Assembly: GCA_036873135.1 (NCBI GenBank)
Contig: JAPTYO010000007.1
Location: forward strand, 18,830,763 to 18,894,762
Length of the DNA: 64,000 nt
Source of the DNA: Clarkia xantiana subsp. parviflora
Lineage: Eukaryota; Streptophyta; Magnoliopsida; Myrtales; Onagraceae
Direction of reading: 5' to 3'
Positions 24,232 through 34,059 of this stretch are shown piece by piece. Made by a program: the position numbers and the translations under genes. Position 1 is the stretch's first letter, and the number at the start of each line of letters is the position of its first letter. The notes beneath the pieces were generated by a model. That model made no database searches and was not told the origin of the DNA. It saw only the letters and a list, made by a program, of their open reading frames with translations.

Positions 24232-25134
24232 ATGGAACTGAGCTTGAGTCCTTCATCTTCTTTTTCCAATCCTTCCTCATCATCATCTTCATCATCATCA
24301 TCACCAGAAAAAAATGGAGACTTTGAGTTTCCACTATCTTCATCATCTTCATGCTCTGCAGATTACTTCCACTCCCAATTAGACCACCAAAATTCAGCTG
24401 ATGAGCTCTTCTCCCAAGGAAAGCTCCTACCCCTCATAGACATTCCTCCCACTCTCCACCTCAAAAAACTCCTCTTCACCCACCAAAACTTCATCATCCC
24501 CATCAACACCGACGACGACGATGAAAACCGCGTTATTCCCGTGTCGTCCCGAATCAACCGAAACCTCGAATTAGACAACGACACCTTCTTCGAGTGGTCC
24601 AAAGACGCCGGAGGCTTCACCCACCATCATAATCTACCGAAGAAGCGGCCGGGCAATAATTGGCCGCAGAGGCTATTTTACAAGATCAAGGCATCTAGGG
24701 TTTACATCTTCATTGCCAACTCAGCAACTTGCAGCAGATCATCATCCAATCATAATAATGAGAATTTATCATCAATATTTGAGAAGAAATTAGGGTTCAG
24801 TAATAATTACAATAATAAGAAGAAGAAGAATTCATTGAGGGATTTATTTTTCGAGGGTGAATATCGGAAGTCTTGTTCCGGCGGAGCGGCGATTCAACGT
24901 CAGTATTCGGTTCCGGCATCTTTATATTCGTCTTCTTCTTTATCGTCGGCTCCTTCGTTCTTGCCTAGTGAAGGTAGTAGTAACGACTTCATGAAGAGGA
25001 GCAGAAGTGCGGATCCAGAGCTGGAGACCTCCATTAAAGATGCCATTGCTCACTGCAAGCTTTCCCACAGTATTATTGTTGAATTGGAGGACGAGGCGGA
25101 GGAGAAGGAGCCATGCATGCAAGTCATGACCTAG
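24232..25134 (+). CDS. BKI1/MAKR-like membrane-associated kinase regulator, copy A
   Basis: This is an intronless frame of 300 residues. After a serine-rich start comes DFEFPLSSSSS, then SADELFSQGKLLPL, the hallmark pair of the MAKR/BRI1 kinase inhibitor 1 family. A basic block follows (LPKKRPGNNWPQRLFYKIKA), and the C-terminal KRSRSADPELE...IKDAIAHCKLS corresponds to the BKI1 segment that docks on the BRI1 kinase domain. In BKI1 such proteins sit on the plasma membrane through basic residues and block receptor kinase signalling until phosphorylated; that role is inferred here. A Lys run (NNKKKKNSLRD) could help membrane binding. Copy B at 36064 is a clear paralogue. Which receptor it serves cannot be told from sequence. 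Confidence 0.88.
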   Translation: MELSLSPSSSFSNPSSSSSSSSSSPEKNGDFEFPLSSSSSCSADYFHSQLDHQNSADELFSQGKLLPLIDIPPTLHLKKLLFTHQNFIIPINTDDDDENRVIPVSSRINRNLELDNDTFFEWSKDAGGFTHHHNLPKKRPGNNWPQRLFYKIKASRVYIFIANSATCSRSSSNHNNENLSSIFEKKLGFSNNYNNKKKKNSLRDLFFEGEYRKSCSGGAAIQRQYSVPASLYSSSSLSSAPSFLPSEGSSNDFMKRSRSADPELETSIKDAIAHCKLSHSIIVELEDEAEEKEPCMQVMT

Positions 25135-25591
25135 CTAGCTAGATAAAATAATTACCCTGATTTTGCTCGTTATTATTATATTAAGACGAATAATTAATGT
25201 ATGTGTGATATTTATCTAGCCAATTTGAGATCTTTCTCACACTTTTTTAATTTTGATTATCTATTGTGTCGTAACTCTCTTTTCTTCGTACGCTCTATCT
25301 AATTCAGAACTAATAAATAATAACGTTTATATATAATTTTGTCCGTACCGTTTCACGCATGTGTTAGTTGTCTAGGGAAAATAACGTTTATGAGTTTTAA
25401 CTATTGATGTGTAACTTTTAGAAGACTCAACTATCTAAACTGCAATTTATTATATATAGATTATATCTCGATTCACCAGTCTCAAGCTCTTAATAGAGCT
25501 CACTATAATAACAACATCTCTTGACTCACCTTTAATCGATAAAACTGAAAAAATACCGCAAATGAAAAGGAAGGTAGACTAACAAAAAGTC
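25135..25591. other. 3' flank of copy A, AT-rich
   Basis: No gene or element with recognisable ends is seen. The 3' UTR of the MAKR-like gene probably covers the first 100-200 bases. Confidence 0.4.
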
Positions 25592-26372
25592 GATAAATTA
25601 TTAGTAGACTAAGTTCTCCACATCATTTACAGACTCATTCAATAAAAACTAAACATCTCAATAATTGTGAATTAAACATGGTAAATTTGAAATAGAATAA
25701 TAAACTTAAAATTCTTAATAGGAAATTGTAATTAAATTGGAGTTATTTTAATATATTTATAGAAAGCCTTATTTTAATCCATATTAATTAAATAATAAAA
25801 AATGTACCAAATATTATTTTTAGTATGAGATGCTCATTTCGACAATCGAAACAAAAAATACAAAAACATACGAGGTGAATTTACTAAAAAGAAATTTATA
25901 TTTTTTATAAGGTGTGTTATTTTACTACATGTGTTAATAATTTTCTAATTTATTTTCTAAAACCTATTGGCATGGGTGAGCCATAAAGGACAAGGGTTCA
26001 CTTTGCCCTCTATGGTTCACCCAGCCCAATAGGGTTTTAGAAAGAAAAAAAATACTATTAACACTTGTAGTATACACGTAATGAAAAATATAACTCTCAC
26101 CGACCAAAATAAACATTTTCTACAAAAAAATATATTTTGTTGTTGCTTAGTAAATAAATATTTTATTATTTAATTATGGACTAAAATAATTGTTTCATAT
26201 AATAAATATACTAAAATTACTTCAATTTAATTTCAATTTCCTATTAAGTATTTTAAGGCTTTGTTATCCTATTTTAAGTTTACAATACTTAATTCATTAA
26301 TGTTGAGTTGTTTAATTTTTATTGGATGGTCTATTGATGATGTGGAGGACTTAGTCCTGTAATAATTTCTAC
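25592..26372. mobile_element. long inverted-repeat element with an inner palindrome
   Basis: The left arm (AAATTATTAGTAGACTAAGT...ctccacatca) and the reverse complement of the right arm (AAATTATTACAGGACTAAGT) match over about 300 bases with gaps. Near-duplicate flanks (CAAAAAGTC before, CAAAAGTCA after) suggest a Mutator-sized target duplication. In the centre, 25913-26090, is a second, shorter palindrome around 'aaaacctattggcatgggtgagcc', which may be a separate insertion. There is no coding capacity. Confidence 0.65.
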
Positions 26373-27391
26373 CAAAAGTCAAATAATAAATATTATTTTA
26401 TGTGAAGGAGACAGCATTTTAGTGAGAGTGTGCATGAGTTAATATCTTGATAGTGAAATTTTTTTCATAATCAATATTTTACCTTTTATTGATGATGGAT
26501 CACGGTGTAATTAAGAATACTCGAAAAGAAAAAGAAACTAGTACTTACAGGGACGAAGTCTTAAATTTTATTTAGGGGGAAATAATTGAATAAGAGGACA
26601 ATGTAAAAATATTTCAGGGTGCTAAATGTAAAATTTTAAAAGGTCAAATCGGAAAAAAAATTATAATTTTAAAATCAATTTTTTTTTTTATGAAGGCCAA
26701 AAAAAATCATAATTAAATATATCACTAAGAAGTTAAGATATCATGCCTCAATGACTTCGTCCATGAGTGTTTTGGTAGCGATATTATAGAAATAAAGATG
26801 TGTATTGATTGTGTAGTATTGTCCTACCCTCAAATGTCAGGCGGGCCACCAAATTGTTTGAGGGAACTGGGCCAAAGGCCCATTACAGGAATTGATACTC
26901 AACAGGATCAGGTGAGCCGCACAAAAGCAAGGTGAACCGGCCCAGAGGTAATCACAATCAAAATCAATATCAATTGTGAACCGTCTTGGAACCGGAAAAT
27001 ACACATAAAGGGGGACGAGTATAGTTAGTTTTATTTTATAGCTGCTTATTTGTCTTTACAATGTGAAAATTTTAGTGAAAATTTTAGTAAAAAATTCATA
27101 GAAAAGTTGTTAAGAAACACATGTCAAATAATGGTTGTTCATAAAGTTGAAAGAGAATGTTGTTATTCATTGACATGTAAACCTAGGTGTTTTCGATTGA
27201 AATTTTACAATTTTTTTTTCACATATTATAGCGTCACTCTTTGAAAGATTGTTTAGAGGTTTTGCTACCTATTGGATCATTTGTGATTTATAGTTTTTAA
27301 ATTTTTCATATAATAATGCAGTCTAGAAAGAAATGTGGGTTGACAAAGTTCACAACCTCGTTTCCTCTTTTTATGTTGTATTATTATTAAT
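26373..27391. other. intergenic; possible retroelement debris
   Basis: AT-rich except for 26820-27020, which is less AT-rich and contains 'gggccaccaaattgtttgaggg' and 'gccaaaggcccattac', a composition often seen in plant LTRs. I find no primer-binding site or second copy, so it stays unassigned. Confidence 0.3.
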
Positions 27392-27916
27392 GGAAAAGAA
27401 CTTATTTATTGTCTCAAGTTTGCCTCATGTTTCAATTTGATGTCTGACGTTTAAATTTAGTGTCTCAGGTTTCATTTTTGTTGAAATTTGGTGTCTCAGT
27501 GTGATTACTTTAGAGAAGCCAATCCCGACGAAACCGACTGTCATATCCAAGCTCCCAAGCATGCTCCATTATCGTCATTTTGTCGGGAACATCACCTAAG
27601 AAGCTGACCACATTTGCCCAAATAAATCATGCTTTGTTGTCGCTCGAAATCGCTCTGTTGGAAACTTTTTTTTTGTTTTTTTTTTTTAATGTTCAACTTT
27701 TTGGTGAATTTTGACGATTTTGTGAAAAGTAAAAAGTGATGGATTATAAGTGGGCGAGTCGGTTGATGGAAATGGTTGAAAGAAGAGGAAAAGACGGGCG
27801 GAGACACCAAATGTTAACAAAAATAAAACATGGGACAGTCTATTTTAACCATTTAAACTTTTGACACCAAAGTGAAACATGAGGCAAACTTGAGACAGTA
27901 AATATGTTCTTTTCCC
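27392..27916. mobile_element. MULE-type MITE with 10-bp target duplication
   Basis: The left end GGAAAAGAACTTATTTATTG and the reverse complement of the right end GGGAAAAGAACATATTTACT begin inverted arms of about 130 bases (shared 'gtctcaagtttgcctcatgtttca'). The flanks carry TATTATTAAT at 27382-27391 and 27917-27926, an exact 10-bp duplication. No transposase is present. Confidence 0.9.
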
Positions 27917-27974
27917 TATTATTAATGAATGAGACTCTGAACCTGATATATCTTTTATAGTTATTATGCAATAA

Positions 27975-28706
27975 GGTGGTGTTTGGATGGATGTAATGCG
28001 GGACGTAATCTCACATTACATCCATATTACGTTGTTTGGTTTGCCAAAACGTAATGTGCATTGTAATGTAACGTTCATTGTAATCTTAGATTACGTCTAA
28101 ACTCCAATGTAATGTGAGATTACATTAAAAAAACAGATGTAATGTGAGATTACGTCCAGCATTACGGAGTGTTATTATTTTATTATTATTTATTAAATAG
28201 ATACACTATTTTGTATTATCATTTTGTTTATTATGATAATAATGTTGTTATTTTTATTAACTTTTTATTTTTTATATACTTCCATAACTCACTATTATCA
28301 TAAATAATAATAATACACATGATGTTCTTATAAAATGAGTAATTTTTTTTTTGTTACATTTTTTTATAAAAATTATCTTATAAAACTATATATAACGTTT
28401 TAATTAATAGAATTTTAGTAGTTATATGTATTGAGCGTAAATATTTAGTTAGTTGTTGTCAATATAATCTTTTTTAAATCTTATCATATTAAGATATAAT
28501 ATACTCTCATATAGATTAATATAATAATAATAATAAAGTCATATAACAATGCACATTACAACACATACAAAATACTGTAATCTAACGTTACATTCCATAT
28601 TACAGCAAAACCAAACGCTATAATCTAACATTATATTACGTAACTCACATTATTTGTAATATCACATTTCAAGTAATCTCACATTACCTCTATTCAAACG
28701 CCACTA
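27975..28706. mobile_element. Harbinger/Tourist-like MITE, complete copy
   Basis: The left end reads GTGGTGTTTGGATGGATGTA and the reverse complement of the right end GTGGCGTTTGAATAGAGGTA; both continue into 'ATGTGAGATTAC'-type sequence. The 3-bp flanks are TAA on both sides, the target duplication expected of PIF/Harbinger elements. Another copy, split by two insertions, is at about 46593-48765, and a truncated one at 7370-7600. Confidence 0.8.
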
Positions 28707-29064
28707 AAAAGTATTTTAGGTAAAAAAAAAGCTTAGTGGAAGATTCCTTTTAACATGGAATCTATTATATATTATTATTATATATTTATATGTAAATGTA
28801 TGTGTACATACTATACATGGGGATTCCTTTTGACTTGACCAATCACTAAGACCAAGAAATTAAGGACTAATTAATCCGTGCACGTGTTGCGTTACATTGT
28901 GTTCAAGGCTCGAGGCCGAGCCGCCCTGGACGGGGCAGTCCCCTGGCCTTGGTGTACGATTTATATGACACTGATTTAGGTATGATCAACAAATTAACTA
29001 TTTAACCTAAATCAGTCATCTAAATCTTGGTTAAATGGGTTTAAACCGCTATTAATTTGATTAA
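28707..29064. other. intergenic, no gene supported
   Basis: AT-rich, with a GC-rich patch at about 28900-28955 ('aggccgagccgccctggacg') that I cannot assign. Confidence 0.35.
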
Positions 29065-29069
29065 ATAGG

Positions 29070-30565
29070 TGATGTGTGAGATTTTGAAGTGTCGAATTTT
29101 GACGTGTGAGTACAGTATTTCATGCGGAAATGACGATCAGAGCAATACCCATAATTTACTATGGGGTTTGACAGTTTTAGGCCAAATTAGTGCGTCTAGA
29201 TGGTCAAATTTACAGTTTTATATTTCTTTCGGTCTTTTTTTTTTTAATAATTTGTCGGTTTTGTTTGAGACTTTATTATTAATTTCGGATTTTGTCTCTG
29301 TTAGCTGTAATTTACATTAAGTTGAATTATATATGAAAAAATCGAGGTTTTCCTCAACTATGTGTCAATTCCTCGGCATTCTTCTGAATCAACGAGTTCT
29401 TGCGCCATCTATCCATCAAATTCTCGGCAATCCCTTGAATCAACGAGTTCTTTTATCCAATCTATCCCCATCACGCTGCATCAGATTGGTATCAGAGCCG
29501 AAGATCCTGCGCGATGTCGTTCCTTGATTGGCTAGCACCCAATCGTACCAGGACTGCTACTGTTCTTAATAATCCAATTTATGGTCACTACAAGAAAATT
29601 GACAATTTGTGACGACATTTTTTACGGGAACCAATTCCCTCACAAATTATAAGAATTTCTAAGGATTTATTATGTTTTGAGGGATTTTCAAGGAATTTTC
29701 TGGCCAAGTTTTTATTAGGAGTCATTGTCTTACAAAAAATTTGAATGGTGTATTTGTAAGAGATTTTTACAATTCCCTCACAAATAAGGTTATACGTCTC
29801 TCACAAACAAATCCCTCACAAATGACTAGATTTTCGTGTAGTGGATGAGTACGTTGACGATGATGACGTCACCATCACTCCACCTTCCATGATCCTGGAT
29901 TCATCATTTCCCCGACCGCCAAGAGCGACTTTGAAGGCCTCTTGACCTCCGATTTGGGGTACAAGGGACAAAGGAAATCGACCTCAATGTCGGCACCCAG
30001 ACCACCGCGTGAAAAAAATTATGCTGCTGTCGTTAACTATGTTCTTCTTCCTTCTTCTTATTATTGGCCTTCGTTGCGCAAGATTCGAGGGCGAATCTTC
30101 TCTTCCCCGAAGAGAATGATGTGGGAGATCTTGAAGTGTCAGATTTTGGCGTGCGGGTACAATATTTCATGCAAAAACGACGATCTGAGCAAGACACTTA
30201 GTAAACTATGACATTTGACTGTTTTAGGCCAAATTATTTCGTCTAGATGGTCAAATTTGCCGTTTTATATTTCTTTCGATCTTTTTTATAATTTTTCAGT
30301 TTTGTTTGGGACTTTACTATTAATTTCGGATTTTTTTTCCTAGGGTTAGGGTTTTAGATTTCTCTATTTAAAGTTTAAGCTATGTTAGCTGTAATTTACA
30401 TTAAGTTGAATTATACATGAAAAAGTCGAGGTTTTCCTCAACACTGTGTCAGATTTTCGATATTCTTTGAATCAACGAATTTTTGCGCCATCTATCCATC
30501 AAATTCTCGGTATTTCCCTAGAATCAACGAGTTTTTTTCTCATATATCCCCATCACGCTGCATCA
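29070..30565 (+). mobile_element. complete TRIM-type LTR retrotransposon
   Basis: LTRs lie at 29070-29483 and 30117-30565. Both start TGATGTG and end GCTGCATCA, giving the terminal TG...CA. A 5-bp target duplication, ATAGG, is exact on both sides (29065-29069 and 30566-30570). Just after the left LTR is TGGTATCAGAGC (29487-29498), the primer-binding site complementary to initiator Met tRNA, and a short purine stretch (GAAGAGAA) precedes the right LTR. The 633-bp interior has no gag or pol, only a short frame around 29942 that enters the right LTR, so it must be moved by another element. A CACTA MITE sits in the interior. The left and right LTRs differ at many positions and by about 35 bp in length, so it is not very recent. 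Confidence 0.92.
29586..29843. mobile_element. CACTA-type MITE inside the TRIM element
   Basis: It starts CACTACAAGAAAATTGACAA and ends ATTTTCGTGTAGTG, the CACTA terminal pattern, with internal inverted pieces (caaattccctcacaaat...). Its 258 bp have no coding capacity. The 3-bp flanks GGT and GAT agree at two of three bases. Confidence 0.8.
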
Positions 30566-30570
30566 ATAGG

Positions 30571-31179
30571 TTAACATAATTTAAATCTTGGTTAAATGGG
30601 TTTAAACCCCTATTTAAATGAGCTGCTGCAGCATTATGGTTTGAATTAAACGAAGATTTTATTTTAATTAATTTTTTAATGATCTAAAGGAAACACGGAA
30701 TACTTGAATTTGATTGAAGGTATATATAAAATTGTCATTTTATACTATTTAATCATATCTGGTCAAACAGGAGACTAATTTAAACAAATTTGAACAATTT
30801 ATCATATTCTAAAACGTAAATAACCAGAAGATCATACGAGAAAAATAAAAGTAATTAATGAGTCAAATTGAGCAATTATAACCAAGTGATGTATTACAAA
30901 TTTCATTCATTCCCTTGTCCATTTCTCGCCTCTATCTCTCCTGACATAAGCAAGGAGAGAATGAAAAAGATCATGCTCCATTCAGGTACTGAAGAGAACT
31001 TGGACATAAAGACTGTCCAAAGACGTATTCTATTCCCATAATCAGAATTTTTAGGCACAAATAAAATATAAAGAAGATGACGATGACGTTATCTTTGTAG
31101 CTCAGTGTCGCACATTTGATTGCAGTAAGATGTTTGGTTGATCATCAATGGCTGCACAAATCATACATTATACGATAGA
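30571..31179. other. intergenic, no gene supported
   Basis: AT-rich, no element ends recognised. Confidence 0.4.
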
Positions 31180-31539
31180 TGTTGAACTCCACCATGAGAG
31201 ATTGTCCCACACCGGTGGGAATATTAGATTAGAGCACCATATAAGCGAGTTACCTCCTCCTATTACCAATTGGTTTTAGGATGAAACCTCACTTGTGAAA
31301 ATGTTTGCTCGATATTGGCCCGTTGGGTTTGACTCGGCCCAATGTGGAATTTAAGATGGTATCAGAGCCAAAGCCCGGTTCCGTTTATTAGCGGTGTGTG
31401 GGTTTGTGTCCCTTGTTCGCTCCACGTACCATATTTGGGTCTGGATTAGGCTTGGGCGTGTGAGTGGGGTTTATTAAAAATTAGTCTCAACCCGTTCAGA
31501 TTTGAAAAAACCGGCGCCTTATTAGAGTCCTCATGGTGC
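31180..31539 (+). mobile_element. LTR and primer-binding site of a second small LTR element
   Basis: A short LTR-like stretch starts TGTTGAACTCCACCATGAGA and is followed at 31357-31368 by TGGTATCAGAGC, the Met-tRNA primer site. Related pieces ('cctcctatcaccaattggttttagga') recur at 32453-32708 and, more diverged, at 16090-16180 and 39220-39470, showing a dispersed family. The element was later split by the hAT insertion at 31548. Confidence 0.65.
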
Positions 31540-31547
31540 CTTATTAC

Positions 31548-32444
31548 CAGTGTTATCAGAACCGGACCGGACCGGCGGTTCGGTCGGGTTCGAACCGGAA
31601 CCGGTGCCTCCAACGGTCCGGTTCGCGTAATTCCGGAGGATGTAAGCGAACCCGGTTCGATATCCGGTTTTTCGACGAACCGGCCGGTTCTTATCGGACC
31701 GGGCGGTTCTCCGGTTCACCGGTTCGGACTCCAATAAAAAAAAAAAAAAAAAAAAAAAAAACTGGACACGGCTGTGACGTTTTCCTCTAGCCACCGTTGA
31801 AGGAAGCTCCACCGAGCCAGCCCGCCATGCCCGATCGACCTTCACCGGATGTATTCCAGCAAGCTTTGTCTTGCTCTGCTCCCGTGTCCGACCCCGTACC
31901 CAGCCACCGCCTCCGATCTGCTCTGTCTCTGCTCTTCGACGGACCACAGTGCCACATGCGACGACTCTTACTTCACCTAAATCGAAGATTCCAAATACCA
32001 CGGCTCTGACTTCACCTTCGACGCGGCCACTTTCCTCCGATTAAAAGTGGTCATCGCTCCTTTAAGTGGTCACCAGATCTCTTTAAGTGGTCACCAGATC
32101 TGAAGATTGGTTCGTCTTCGTCGACTAGGAATGGGCGAGAGACCAGAGTGAAGGAGAGGGTGGAAGATAGGAGGAGAAAGGTGGGCTACGGTGGAAGGGA
32201 GGGTGGGCTACGGTGGGGTGTGGAGGAAGAGAAAGGTTGGAGGAGAGAGAGGGAAGGGGGTTAGGTAGAAAGAGACGAGAGATGGAGAGGTAGAGAGAGA
32301 GAGATGAGTGATGCTGTGAATTGTGATAATTTCAAATAAATATAATAGGCAGCAAACGAACCGGGTTCGAACCGGGTCGGACCGGACGAACCGGGAACCG
32401 GTCATCTCACCGGTTCGATGTCCGGTCCGGTTCTGATAACACTG
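31548..32444. mobile_element. non-autonomous hAT element, exact 8-bp target duplication
   Basis: The ends are perfect inverted repeats: CAGTGTTATCAGAACCGGAC on the left and its inverse on the right (gtccggttctgataacactg). The flanks are CTTATTAC at 31540-31547 and 32445-32452, an exact 8-bp duplication, the hAT hallmark. Subterminal regions are packed with ccggttcg motifs in both orientations. The centre, about 31790-32010, is GC-rich and open in more than one frame, but I recognise no protein. There is no transposase. Confidence 0.93.
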
Positions 32445-32454
32445 CTTATTACCT

Positions 32455-32708
32455 CCTCCTATCACCAATTGGTTTTAGGATGGAACCCCACTTGTGAAAA
32501 TGGTTGCTCGATATTGGCCCGTTGGGTTTGACTCGGCCCAATGTGAAATTTAAGAATAGATCTCTATTTAAGAAGATGGACCCTCCTATCACCAATTGGT
32601 TTTAGGATGGAACCCCACTTGTGAAAATGGTTGCTCGATATTGGCCCGTTGGGTTTGACTCGGCCCAATGTGAAATTTAAGAATAGATCTCTATTTAAGA
32701 AGATGGAC
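32455..32708 (+). repeat. 127-bp tandem duplication within LTR debris
   Basis: Two nearly identical units, 32455-32581 and 32582-32708, each run from 'cctatcaccaattggtttta' to 'tctatttaagaagatgga'. They are fragments of the LTR family seen at 31180 and were duplicated in place; they show almost no differences, so the duplication is recent. Confidence 0.92.
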
Positions 32709-32870
32709 CGTGTCAGGTGACAATAGTGAAGATTGGAGATTTATTCATGTAAAAGGAAATGGAATCGTGGCGGTAACAGCCAATATCGGCACAAAGGTAA
32801 TTACTGAAGTATGTTATGTGTATGGTGTTGGGTTACGATTCAATATAGTGTGGAGTCGACAATAGCAAGT
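32709..32870 (+). pseudogene. Copia-type polyprotein fragment
   Basis: The plus strand reads through ...FIHVKGNGIVAVTANIGTKV and ITEVCYVYGVG. This resembles the segment of Copia polyproteins between protease and integrase, which has the form VKG.G.V.....G...I..V.YVPG. There is no start, stop or continuation. It is retroelement debris next to the LTR pieces. Confidence 0.5.
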
Positions 32871-32989
32871 CGGGATCATTAAAATTAGAACCGCAGAGTA
32901 AAAGCCCACGACCATTTATATTCATAATGAAGAGATGAAAACAAGAGGTCGACACACTTTTCTTAATAGATGGCGACAACCATGACATC

Positions 32990-33245
32990 TGAGCAAAATA
33001 CAATTTTCCTCGACGAACTCTTCCTCTTAAGGAAAGTGAAGAGGCGACGACCCAGCCTCATAAAGAAACCATTTCTCTTAAGGAAAATGGTCAGGTGACG
33101 ACCTACTTGTCATCATCTCTCTAAGGAAACATTCTCTCTTAAGAAATAATGAGGTGGCAAATAGCTTACCGGCTTCACCAAACCTTCTCTCTTAAGGAAT
33201 AATGAGGTGACGACCTGTTTGTCACCTGCTTATGCCGACTCATGA
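32990..33245 (+). repeat. imperfect repeats around 'tctcttaaggaa'
   Basis: Four imperfect units of about 50-65 bases share 'ttctctcttaaggaa', 'aatgaggtgacgacc' and 'ttgtcacc'. No coding or hairpin role is evident. Confidence 0.6.
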
Positions 33246-33771
33246 AAAAACCTCTTTCAAAGGGTAGCCGCTTAAAGTCGGTAAACTTCCCCTATAAATA
33301 CCCTCAAGTATTTTCATACATTTACACATTTTTTTTTTCTCATACTTCATTACTAACTTAAGTTTCGGAATGGAATCATGGTCAAATCTCCACCCCTTTT
33401 CAGGTTAACACCACCAGCCTTCAAAATGAAATTAAGAACCCAACGAGGTCGAAATAGAGACTTAAGAGAGCCCAATATGACATCTTGAAGTTCATTTCCG
33501 AAAGATAGGCATCGACGATATCCTTGATTGTACAGATCAGATTTCTCTACTTCATTGTTCAAATCTTGATCTAAGTGTTACAGTTGTCACATTATCTATC
33601 AAAACTTGATGTAAGACGTTATATAGCTTGTGCTTATATGAATATTATTTCCATCACAATCGATTAAATTATCCTTGACAAAACAGTTACATGAATGTTG
33701 GTGGTTTTACAAATCTCTATCATTCAATCTGACATTTTTATTTAGAAAATATATATATATATATATTTATT
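33246..33771. other. intergenic, 3' of the nsLTP gene
   Basis: No gene is supported. A (TA)n run lies at about 33750-33765 just beyond the nsLTP stop codon. Confidence 0.4.
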
Positions 33772-34059
33772 CTAACATTGAGGGAAATCGACTCCACAAG
33801 TTTCGCATACGATGTGAGCCCTGGGATTTTTCCAGTACTTGCTGAAACGAGGATCTTTGACGTAGTCGCATAGGCAATGTTCCTGCTTCTTTAAGTTTGT
33901 GCAACACTCTTTCGTGGGTGGCTTATCACCCACCACAGATGGTAAGCAACTCTTTAGCTTTTCTGGGTTGCAATGTGACGATGCTTCTGCCGTGAGTGTT
34001 AGGAGGAGCAGCACCGCCACAGCCACTTGTACATTACGCTGCTCAAATTTCTTCATCAT
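33772..34059 (-). CDS. type-2 non-specific lipid transfer protein
   Basis: A 95-residue secreted protein. Residues 1-28 form a signal peptide with hydrophobic core VAVAVLLLLTLT; either of the two first Met codons could be the start. The mature part has the eight-cysteine nsLTP2 pattern: C-x7-C-x13-CC-x8-CxC-x23-C-x6-C, ending in the final Cys. One additional Cys lies in the sequence IVCETC, just before the seventh canonical cysteine. These proteins bind and shuttle lipids in the cell wall space and take part in cuticle formation, defence or reproduction. No intron is needed, as is usual for type 2. No special neighbours. Confidence 0.93.
   Translation of the reverse strand: MMKKFEQRNVQVAVAVLLLLTLTAEASSHCNPEKLKSCLPSVVGDKPPTKECCTNLKKQEHCLCDYVKDPRFSKYWKNPRAHIVCETCGVDFPQC

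Noticed and set aside
31533..32009. Overlapping open frames on both strands of the hAT element
   Set aside because: They follow the ccggtt motif repeats and the GC-rich centre; no domain is seen and the element has perfect non-coding ends.
32990..33245. CRISPR-like spaced repeats
   Set aside because: The units are imperfect, spacing is irregular and the DNA is a plant nuclear genome.
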